From Trichopria drosophilae (taxonomy: Eukaryota; Arthropoda; Insecta; Hymenoptera; Diapriidae), in assembly GCA_030407085.1 (NCBI GenBank), contig CM059586.1, positions 91,757,501 to 91,821,500 on the forward strand: DNA of 64,000 nt, in the 5' to 3' direction. The notes below the pieces were generated by a model that worked only from the letters and a program-made list of their open reading frames with translations, was not told the DNA's origin and did no database searches. The position numbers and the translations under genes are program-made. Of this stretch, positions 25,121-35,488 are shown piece after piece (position 1 is the first letter of the stretch; every line of letters starts with the position of its first letter).

Positions 25121-26300
25121 CGACAAATTACGTTTTTATGTGACTAAAGTGCGATTGACACATGTTCACGATAAGAAAATATATGCAAATATGCTAAAGT
25201 AAAATTAGTGAATGTATTCATGATGACATTTTTTCATAAAAGTAACACATTATGCTAGTAAAAATATTTATTTAACTAGTTCATCAGCTACTCGAAAAAT
25301 CATTTTGAATGCGTGATGTAAATTCGCAAATCTAATATATTAAGACAGAAGCTATTGGCAGCTGTCAGCAAACTTTTAAGGTGTATCCATTTCATATAGT
25401 ATATACTGCCTGATGTCATCCTCATGTCTTCTTTCATCGTTTTGTTAATTTCTTCAATACGGCCCATGCCGTGATAATTTAGAACAACGTTATTGCACGA
25501 AAAAAGTTTTGGGTCCACATAAACGTAGTTTGGGTCAAGCCCAAATTTTCTTGTAGATACACACCAAGTTTGTTATGATCATAAACTTGGTTTGTATTGA
25601 GCAAAAACCAGGATTGTGTTAAGTACAAATTTCGAGGTCTTGTTTAAACCTAAACCTGGTTTGTGTGGATGTCTTGAAGACGCCGAAATGTTACTTTTGT
25701 TGATTTTTATCAAATCTTCATGTCATACTCAGGATCAATTTAAGGGCGTATTAGGACATCCCACATCTTCCGGAACTCTCTCAGTATACTTAGTTCTTTT
25801 TCAGATCTTTATCTGATTACACTGTAAGAATATCGAGTGGAGATCACAATGAGCATTGTATCAGTTCCTGAATGAGTCCCGGGATGTCCTGGGTCTGAAG
25901 GCATCTAAGGATGTACGTTTTTCCGAGTCTCATCGCATTCTCAGGATATCTCGAAGATATTTGCTGTAGTTCCAAAGATGTTTTCATTAGAATTTCCGTT
26001 TTAAAGGTGTCTTATGCAATATCAGAATGAACTGTAGTCCGATTCAAAAATTAAATATTTCGATTCAGCCTTGACATATATTTTTATGGAGTAAAGTAGA
26101 ACTGCATAATTGGCATTTCTATAGTGTGAGGAATGTTTTCAGACATCAGATTTTTATACTGTATTATAAACTAGGGTTTTCATTCTAATAGTTCAAAATT
26201 AATGTAATTAATAATTATACATTATTGAAACACATTATTGTAATATTTCATTTATTTAATAAAAGTTCCATCGTACGACCTTTTGCGAGAAATCCTGTTT
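25121..26300. other. AT-rich stretch with small palindromic repeats
   Basis: 25564-25590 is a palindrome (CCAAGTTT...AAACTTGG around ATGATCAT), within a run of AAACTTGGTTTGT-like motifs at 25520-25675. 25830-25990 holds GGATGTCC/GGATATCTC scraps of the ggacgtcc family. No gene is recognised. Confidence 0.4.
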
Positions 26301-26413
26301 CTACGTAGATAATGTTCGAGGTACTGGGTTGATGAAATTAGGTAGCCGTTCTAGAAGTAGGGTCTGAGAGATGGCAAACACTTGGCTATTGGCGGCCTGC
26401 ATGCATTACCAAG

Positions 26414-26812
26414 TTGGCCGAATTAATGGAGGTTACGGAAAGTCTCTATTTGATTCGGAGTAAAATGCAGTCCCGAGTTTCACGTCTTCACGGATGGACG
26501 ACAACGGTATCACTGTCGGTGGCACTCTTTAGCTTGGCATATTGGTCTTTGGAGTTAGGGAGTACGTATGGACTCGAGTTTCCAGGCTCGCTCGCATGGT
26601 TAACTTGGACAAACAGAAATTACCATTTTATTAGGCGAGTTCTGCCGCCCTCTTACGGCATCGATCACCTTCACCTCCCTATACTTTGCGGCTCCTCGGA
26701 TCCGGTGCTCCTATATAGAGATGGGGATCCCCCGATGCGAGGATCGGAATACCTAATCGTGGAACCGGACCAGCACCATTGTTTCTCTTCAGTGAATGCC
26801 ACTTGGCCGTGA
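26414..26812 (+). other. Unassigned 132-codon open frame in a GC-richer patch
   Basis: Among the longest plus-strand frames in the window, but the antisense strand is also open (26679-26921, 26671-26853). I recognise no domain. A hydrophobic stretch lies near residues 28-50, followed by Pro/His/Gly-rich sequence. No splice signals or upstream promoter decide the matter. It could be a lone exon, a decayed element or chance. 26300-26413 and 26813-27038 show nothing else. Confidence 0.2.
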
Positions 26813-27038
26813 CTGCATTTCCTTTCATATCCTGCGTACGGAAATAATCGCACTCCCGAGACGTGTGGAATGAAATAAATAGATCATAGGGAGGATTTAA
26901 TTCGGTAATTGCATTTAACATAATAGAAAATTAATCATGTGAAGTTATTTTCAATCATTAATTCACCACATACTCAGAGAAGTTTATGATTACAGACGTG
27001 CTAGTAGAGATACCTGTGGTGTAAAATGGGAGATGGCT

Positions 27039-27293
27039 GGCGCACGGTGGGAAACAGTAAAAAATATGTATCTGAATCGTATATCTCAGGGTTGAGTCCA
27101 TGTAACTTAATGAAATCAAATGGAAATGAAAGCTCATTTCCTATAGTTTACATTTTTTAATGCTTGCGCTATATTTTTCCTGTAGTCTATAGGGAATAAG
27201 CTTTCATTTTCATTTGGTTTCATTACGTTACGTGGACTGAACCCTGGATGTACGATTCAAAGACATATTTTTCACTGTTACCAACCGTGTGCC
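27039..27293. mobile_element. Foldback MITE with ~105-bp arms
   Basis: 255 bp. It begins GGCGCACGGTGGGAAACAGT and ends with the inverse (ACTGTTACCAACCGTGTGCC). The arms share TGAATCGTATATC, CAGGGTTGAGTCCA and AATGAAAGCT at about 80 per cent identity. The spacer is about 40 bp. It stands 240 bp upstream of the mariner fragment. Confidence 0.8.
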
Positions 27294-27533
27294 GTTCATG
27301 GATAACGAAGTGGGCGGTCTCAGTTTGGGAAAGCAGTTGTCCAAAATACATTTTAAAAGTGATTTGTTCATTTAAAAAGCGCGCGCCACACATGTGTCAA
27401 ATATTTTTTATGCTGGAATGTTGGTACAACTTTCCTTGATAATGACACAGAGCTTGAGAATCATCTGTCGATTAGTTCGTTTTTGGCATTCACTTACGTC
27501 AGTTAACCTTAGGTGGGCTCTGCGATTTTTACT

Positions 27534-27990
27534 ATGGATAAAAGTATCGAATTTTTGTGTTTTGAACGGAATTTTGTGTGCTGAATCGTTGAAAATGTTT
27601 CAAAAAGCCTACGGCGAGTGTGCTTTATCAAAAACACGGGTCTATGAGTTGTATCAGGCGTTTTCAGAGGACCGAGTCGTGGAAGATTTACCCCGATTTG
27701 GTCGTCCATCAACATCTTCAATGGAAGAAAACGTCGACAAAGTCAAGGAAATGGTGCTGAAAAACCGTCATTTAAGTTTGAGGGACGAAGCTCACGATCT
27801 TAGCGTGTCTCGCCAATCAATTCGCAACATTTTACACCATCAATTGGGCAAACAACCGGCGTTTCAGTGGAAGGGAACGGCAGCCATACTGCATAGAAAT
27901 GGAGTGTTTGGAACAGCAGACGTCTTAAAAGTTAGGTGCTGGTTGTCTCAGGGCATAATAAATCTGCTCCGCTATATCCATATCAGCTGA
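27534..27990 (+). pseudogene. Mariner transposase, N-terminal fragment with frameshift
   Basis: 27553-27849 translates to the mariner DNA-binding half: FCVLNGILCAESLKMFQKAY, then LSKTRVYELYQAF, the GRPSTS linker and a second helix-turn-helix (SLRDEAHDLSVSRQSIRNIL). The likely start ATG is at 27534, one base out of frame with the rest, so a 1-nt shift sits in the T-run near 27555. After about 27850 the similarity stops and the catalytic DDE domain is missing. The frame is open to 27990 but unrelated. Inactive. Confidence 0.85.
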
Positions 27991-28668
27991 TGTCTTAAAC
28001 TTCTTTCACTGCAGAAATTCCGAAATTCTATTGTTAGGAGCGTGATCAAGCACTCAAAATCGTCAAAATCTCGGTATTTAAATAGTTTCGGATTTATTCG
28101 AAAAGAATCAACGACTTTCACTTATCAAGATATCGTCCATACTGGATCCACATGTTGAATTTTGCATTTTGGACGTATACAGCGACTTGAAAACCCCCCT
28201 AGTAGTACTTTCTGTCATAATGGATATAAGAAACCATGATTTATACTTCAAATATCCACCATTCTGAATGTTGTATTTTTATGAGAGGGATCGTATTTAG
28301 TGACCTCGGACACTTCCAAATGAGACCTCTGTCTTAGTCGATGAGAAATCGTGATTGGAATATGAAAACAGAACATTAAAATATTGTTTGGTAAGATCTT
28401 ACTTCTTAAGTATCAGGACGACTAATTTTGGAGTTATTGAAAAATATTGAAAGAGAGTCAAAAGTAAAGAAAAATCAGTGGGTTTCGTAATTTCGTTAAA
28501 AATTAGAGGCTACGTATTATTTTTTTTTAAATTCGTTTGGTGCAGTAGACGGAGCAACTCCGAAAGCATAAGATAAAAGCTATTGTACTTTCTAAATTGT
28601 ATTTTGTGGATACAGTAAATAAACGTCACTCCAGCAGATTTGAGTCAACATGAAAGTCCATTACAGTA
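27991..28668. other. AT-rich stretch with decayed repeat copies
   Basis: 28130-28335 holds two weak inverted-orientation copies of the 123-bp family (GGATCCACATGTTGAATTT...CAGCGACTT; CCACCATTCTGAATGTTG...AGTGACCTC). No gene. Confidence 0.4.
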
Positions 28669-28877
28669 GAGGCCCGGTATGATTGCTTCTCGCTATATTT
28701 ACGTCCCAGCAATTTGTCGGTTCCGTTTCGTTATATTTACCTAACGAAGCTCTCTTTTTCTCCCACCTTGCGGGCTGGGGCCTCAGCAAGGATCTGCTGT
28801 GGCGTCACGAACATAACCTGACTGAGGGGAGTGGGAGAAGCGGCGCTCCCCTTCTTTTCGTAAATATACCGGGACTC
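28669..28877. mobile_element. MITE with TA target duplication
   Basis: 209 bp. Ends are GAGGCCCGGTATG and the inverse of GAGTCCCGGTATA (11 of 13), flanked by TA at 28667-28668 and 28878-28879. The interior is GC-rich (GGGCTGGGGCCTCAGC). Tc1/mariner-type by target site. The frame at 28683-28907 is not a gene. Confidence 0.75.
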
Positions 28878-29140
28878 TATAGCATTCGTAAAATCACAAC
28901 ACAATGACTTTTAGTAGACTGTTGTAAAAGTGAAATTTGCTCTGTATTAAATGTAATGATATTTCTGACTTCATGTTTAAAAATAAGATTATTAATCTAC
29001 CGAATATCACTGTGTGATAAAATTTCCTCGCATACGACGCGACGTAGTTAGCTTGGTTGCCGTTAGATGGGCGCGGAGACTGTCACGGCTCTCATTCGCT
29101 CTTGTTGAAGAAATGGATTCTCATTTGGTATATGATGATG

Positions 29141-29384
29141 ACGGCATAGTACTCGGGCAGTTTTATTGTCGCTTAGAATTATTAGCTGCAAATCAACGAA
29201 TAAACGCTGCAAATCAGCGAAAAGTATGCAGCGGATTGAATTAGCGGCATACTTTTAGTAGACTGTTGTTAATTCAATCAGCTGCAAAAATTTTCGCTGA
29301 TTTGCAGCGTATATTCGCTGATTCATATTTAGAGAGTAAATACTAACCCTAAGCGGCAATAAAACTGCCCGATTATCATGCCGT
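29141..29384. mobile_element. Foldback MITE with near-complete palindrome
   Basis: 244 bp. The left arm from ACGGCATAGTACTCGGGCAG to TGAATTA (about 29244) is inverted from about 29268 to 29384. The loop is about 24 bp. Each arm carries CGCTGCAAATCAGCGAA-like sequence. The frame at 29014-29244 overlaps it and is not a gene. Confidence 0.8.
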
Positions 29385-32300
29385 AAATGTTAGCTGTTGC
29401 AATCCAATCATTTTTTTGAATGTTTTATTAATATTCTAAAGCCATGGAATGTTACACAATTGTTTTATCGTTATAGCATAATATAAGCGACTTAAAATAA
29501 TATTAAGTATGGAAGAGCTGTCAGATATACCAGGTAGATATTATATGCACATTTATATGTATACAATAATAGAAACTTTAGCTGACCACTATGGGAAGAA
29601 TAATAACGTAGGTCAACATGCTGTTGTTGCTGGGAAGCTGTAGGTCATTTTCGACGTAATTTTGTGCGTAGAATCCGAATGTGAAGTCAGACATGGCCCA
29701 TCACGTCAGGATTTTGAGATATTTGAACTTACGCACTCGAAAAAACGCGTGTTTTTGTTATTTTTGAGGTTACGTACAGAAGACACAACGTTTTTAAGAG
29801 TTTTTTCTTTTGTTGGATCATATGGTACTACTCTTTTTCTTTAACATAAGATGCGCAGAATTCCATTTCCACTTTTCTTCACCAAGATACGTCAATTTGA
29901 AATTGCGACGTACATGTAAACAAATTTACCTTGAAATGCGCTTGGAGAACAAGCTCAAGGTCAAATTGAATGTCATAAAACCTATATAAATATAAACAAC
30001 TATATAAAATATGGATATTTATAACTAAAACAGGTTTCAATACTGCGATTATTTGTTTGATACTTTATTTATTGTTTATATTGTTTATTTAGTCATTTTT
30101 AATTCGCCTTCTTGAATTAAAAAATGTTAATATCTTTCTCAAAGTATTCAAAGCACATACTCATCACATACTATCGATTCCCGAACACCGGGCTTTTTTG
30201 AATAACATTTTTGAAAGAAAATTTAACAAATACATGTTGACAAATGCAGGACAAATATTAAAAAGACGAAATTGCATTTTTTTAAATTTACGGGTCCTTG
30301 AGAAGAAACGCAATAACTCTTGAGATGTTGCAGAAAAACTCCAGTGCTTGCTCGATGTTTTAGCTGAAGCATTGTAATTGGTGCATTTTTCCACCAAAAA
30401 ATTGGTGACGAGAACCGAACTTGCTCGTCATTTAAAAACGTCATGGCAAGCATTTTAGTTGTAAATATTCTGGTGGCACTCGGTATTGAATCACAAAATG
30501 TTATTCTTTTATTTATTTATTATATAAATATATAGTGCATTTTTATCCTCCAATGATTCACTTTCATTTGTGGTACTTTTAAAAATATCAATTTTCAGTT
30601 TGTAACCGATTAATACACAACATACATTATGTATATCAAAATTCGTACGTTTAAAAATGTTGAAAAAAACTAATGTCGATTTACACGTAAACAATAATTA
30701 ATTTGTTCACAGCACAAAGCAGATGCGCTTATCCGCATTGGTATATTTGCAAGTTTATGTCAAAAGCTGCGCAGTGGTAGTACCACAACCGAACCCCTTC
30801 TCCTAGACATTTTACTCAACACAATTTACTCAATGTATTCAATATACATTTTAATTATTATGATTAGTAAACTAAAAAGAAAAAAATATATTTAGATTAA
30901 TTACGTTTAGTTGGTTATTAAAGAATACTACTAAATTGAATGTACACATCGATTTCAAATTTTAATTTAAGTACTTAGCACAGAACTTAAAATTCTTATA
31001 TTCCTATATATTTATGTTAAGTAAGTAGGTTTTTACCTGCTACTAACCATTGATATGTGAAACAAAATTGGTCAGTACCGATTCTAGTTAATATTACAGT
31101 ACATGCATCAGCGGAGTGGATTTTTATTTTAGTATACGAACTTTCAGATAAAGGTATTCAATGGGCATGTGAATAATATATAAAACGGATCTAATCATTT
31201 AAAATTAACCTCAGTCGAATTTTAAAGGAACAAGCACTACGTTTTATTTTACTTTAATCATTTAATATCTTAAAATCTGCAGTAATCGAATTTTAATATT
31301 CTAATTAATAGATTTTTTTAACCATTTAATAGTATAAATCAGTAATCATTCTGAATGTAATTAAATAATTACACAAAATATGTCCATCCATACTACTAAT
31401 TACTAAAAACAATTTCCTGCTCGAATATGCTAGCTCTTTCGCGTATATTAATCACTATCTGCTCAATTTCCATAGTCTAAACTATTTGTACATACTACAT
31501 CGAAATCTTGGCACGACTTGGACATATTTGGCGAAGGGTTCGACGTAGTGGGTCATGTAAAAGTTTGCGAGGAAATGTAGAGACAAATCGTAACTTATAG
31601 CCCTTACAATCAGCATTTAAGAACTAAGAGTTGGTATATAATCTATTTCATAAGTTAATCGATTAAAAATCAAATAGTTCAATTAAGTAAATCGCGTTAG
31701 AAAATAGTTTATCGTGGATAAATTTCGGTTGCTTTGTTTGACATTCTTCTAACTTTGTACTGAGCCAGTTGTAGTCAATATGTAACTAGTTTATGTATAA
31801 AATAATACAAATTCGCAGGAATTAATTATGCTTCGCTCAAGAAAAATGTCTTCATTAAATTTAATAAATGTGCATAATTAACTGTTTGAATTACGTGTTC
31901 ATTAAGTTTATTTAGAATTTTTTATCAGTGTAGCCACGAAAATCTCTGGCAAGAATCATATCAGTAAACAATAAGAATTCAATTCTGAATAATTTACTGT
32001 CAAACTAGTGAAGAGCACATCATGAGCTTACTGATGCTGCATTTTTTAAATTAAAATATTGAAGACACTCTTTCATTTGTCTATTATAACCAGTTAACAA
32101 ACAACTAAAGAGCTTCAACTCTTTGGTCTAAGAACTAATAGTTTTTCTTTTTTATTCTTGTTGTAACATAGAGACATTTCATAAACTATAATATACAATA
32201 CAAAAATAGAAAATAACAGATCCTTCTGGTAGATTAAGTATTTTGTAATATCTTGAGCGCCATTTGAATCCCCAGTAGTTTTTGGTCAGTCACTATTTTC

Positions 32301-33300
32301 TCGTACTGAAGAGTGACTAAACTAAAACATTTTAAACGATGCTTACTTGCGCATAATTATTTTGTAATTTTAGGTCTTGCTATATATAAGTTTTTAGAAA
32401 TGTAATTGACTGTTGGAGCTAGTCTTGTGTATATCCACAAAAACAGAGAAAAAGATAAATAAAATTGGTCCTCTTGATTTTTGATGATGTTATGATTCTA
32501 CATGAAAATTATTATATAATTCATACTTGCGGAACTAAAAATGTATTATTTTTATGTGTTACGTCATTGCCATTCGTGAAGTACTGCAGTGCAAATTTTT
32601 AAGATGTGTAAATCCTAAACAGCACATAACTGATAATGTAATTGATTGCGGAAAAACGATACACAATACTAGACAGTTTAACGTCATAAACAGACATGTT
32701 AATAGCCTGGTAATAAACTGATTAAAAAATAAAAAATAAAATGATTAATAAACTAGTTCTCTGTAGAGCATTAAACCTTTTGTTATTATTCATTAAAAAT
32801 AAAAACAATTTCTAAAAGAATTCTTTTCTTCATATTTTTTCAAAACCAAATCTGAACTTTGAGTACAAATTGATTAAATTCAGTTAAGGAAATTAACATG
32901 TTTAAAAAAAGCTTATCAACGATCGACTGAAATTGGTTTATCCATGAAAATCAGGCATAGAATGGAAAATCGGATTTGAATTAAAAAATAAGTGTTGACG
33001 AAGTAACTAGGAAAGAGAAAGAGTTAATTTCCCTTTTTCCCCATCAAAAGAGCCAATATTCTTCGCTTATTTTGGTGGTTCCCAACCTTTTAATTAAGTC
33101 GAAAGAAAACCGAATATTCGTCACTGTCCTCCTCTTGTCTCCCTGTCTGCAGCCACTAGTCGAACTTTGCGCATAGTCCCGGAGCTTCACGAAATTAATT
33201 ACGGCTTAATTGAAACGGTTCTTTGAAATGCTAATAAGTCTACCGACATTCGCCTTGTCATCTGCCGTTGAAAATATCCGATATCCCTTCGGTTCGAAAA
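29385..33300. other. AT-rich stretch, nothing recognised
   Basis: Only short frames without domains (29662-29844, 30164-30453 minus, 30509-30694 minus). 33040-33300 is GC-richer and repeat-free, and could be regulatory DNA near the 3' side of Rx. Confidence 0.3.
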
Positions 33301-35318
33301 GATGACAATTTTCCATAATTAACCAGAAACGATCCGTTGATTACCCAAATCCATCGATGGGAATGAAAATTTCATTATTTTCAATTCGATTAAGGTAAGT
33401 AAGTTGACCATAAGATGGCTATTTTGGTTAAATTCAAAATTATCTGCATTGAATGGTTTTACGGGAATAGAGTAAAAGTAAGAAAAATCGACAATAAACA
33501 TCGAAATCGTCGAATAAATATGTACATCAAAGTTTTATTTCATCACGAACTGCTATATACAAACGGTGTTCTAGTGTATCGCTAACACTTTTTTATATTC
33601 TCATACATCCCGACTTAATCCTCTCTCTCAATAATTGCGAGTTGGCTTCCACTACTTTAACCTGGACCATGGAGGTGACACTACAAACGTATCGCTATGA
33701 GATTTCATGTAACCTTATTTCGACAAAAATTGGGGATAAACTAATCCACGAGATTGGGTTAGTATCTTTTGTTTACCCCCATCCCTCGCCGTACAAAGGG
33801 TAGGGGGCTCCCCAACAACACTGGCGCAACTGAGCTTATTAATTCTTTGCCTCAATACGGTTACATAAAAAATGGGCCAGTACCAGCTCCGTGACCTGAA
33901 CTTCTGTGACATTACTTTAGTTGAATGTTCTTATAAATGTTTTTTATAGCCACTAATTTTCAATTTAGTCCACACCAAAGTATTGGAAAACAACTGCATG
34001 CGTGTGTAAGATCCTACAAAACGAATCCAGCTTTTTGTTGCTACACTCACAGGTATAATGATATGCATTCGCATTCGCCATCTTATAACTTATTAATACT
34101 GCGGAACATTGTTTCATTTTTCTGTTAAGTTACCGATGTCACTTCTTTGCGTTGTCATTAGTCCCAGTTTCCACACTATACATTATTTCTATGCAATTAC
34201 ACTAACAAATTACATTTCTCGCATACAAGGGTCTTAACTTGGATTTTCGAGAGAATACGAGATCCGAACAATTCTTTTTCGCAATTCATTTGTCGTGGCA
34301 GTAGGAATATTTGCTTCTCACCAATTTCGACAATCAAGTGAAAATTTACATAAATTTCGAAAATTCATATTTTTCTGCGCACTCTGGGTCATTTCCTATA
34401 GGTAGGTTTATACGAAACATGATCGGATATCAATTTATTTAATTGTTAAGAAATTCACTCTACGCGTATTTACAGCTCCGTGGGTGCTTCTCTCACATAT
34501 TCGCAAAAAAAAAAACAATAGGACGAGTTTTTCACACTGTCGACTGTGATTCGTCTCTTTTAGTATCAACTACATATTTTGAGTTTCCATTGATATCCTA
34601 GTTTCTCGCCCATCCGTCTCATCATGAGAAAATTTTCCTTTTGTACATATTGCACTTCAAACGCATCATCATATACGATCGCACTTCTTTGTCGTTAAGT
34701 GCAAGAAACAGAGATGAATTGATACGGTAAACATCAATTGAAGATTGTTCATTGCCGACATTTTCAATTTTGATTATAATCGCAATCGTTGAATTTAATG
34801 AATTTCGTCAGAGTGATGTCTACGTATTATAAAACGGAACAGAACAGACGTACGCGTATAATGTACTGGTTTTGTTACGATGTATAGTATAAAACGGTGA
34901 ACGTTTGAAGCTAGTAATTCCATAAAAATGCTAATCGAATTTTAATAAATATTTTCCTTAAATCACAAAATAAATATTGCTTCGCTTTACAATAAAATTC
35001 GCCTGGTTTTTAATCGCGCGGTTAAAATGTCACGAGGTTGACATCAAGCGGAAAATACCTCGGCCTTACATTCGACTACCTTCTTTTATCGGTTTACGAC
35101 GTGCGATTGCACTCGTCGCATTATGCTTTACATTTCGTTTAGCGGAAACGTTCATTGTTCTCTGCAAAAAAAAGTAAGGTTAAATTTTTTCGGGCTATTC
35201 GAGAAACGGAATTCACACAGTAAGCTTTATCAACGTCGCAAATTCGACTTTTCGACGCAAAGTGTTCAATCACTTATCGAAACGACGCATTCCATTGATG
35301 TTCTGGGCTTTAGAGACT
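33301..35318 (-). other. Rx 3' flank, probable 3' UTR and beyond
   Basis: Directly downstream of the Rx stop on the minus strand. The first canonical AATAAA on that strand is at 34439-34434, 880 nt past the stop, so a long 3' UTR is possible. ATTAAA variants occur earlier. No second gene is recognised. A poly-A run lies near 34506-34515. Confidence 0.4.
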
Positions 35319-35488
35319 TCAAACTTTCTCCATGAGTCCGAAACCTCTAGTAAGACTTTCGGAGTGCTCCTTAGCACGCATTCTGAGGACTTGGATGCTG
35401 GAGGCTCGAGGATCATGACGAGGTGGACTTGCAGGTGGCTGGACGTGGGTCACCGCCGTTGCGCTCGTCATCACCGGCGTTAGTGAGC
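35319..35488 (-). CDS. Rx: Rx terminal coding exon with OAR motif
   Basis: 170 nt. The acceptor is ACTTTCAG with AG at 35490-35489. Two bases GC complete a Gly codon, then SLTPVMTSATAVTHVQPP, a Pro-rich linker and the OAR motif SSIQVLRMRAKEHSESL about 11 residues before the stop. OAR is a conserved C-terminal motif of Rx, otp and aristaless proteins that modulates transactivation. Confidence 0.92.

Noticed and set aside
29014..29244. 76-codon plus frame
   Set aside because: Mostly the left arm of a foldback MITE.
30164..30453. Two overlapping minus frames
   Set aside because: No domain in either; AT-rich chance frames.
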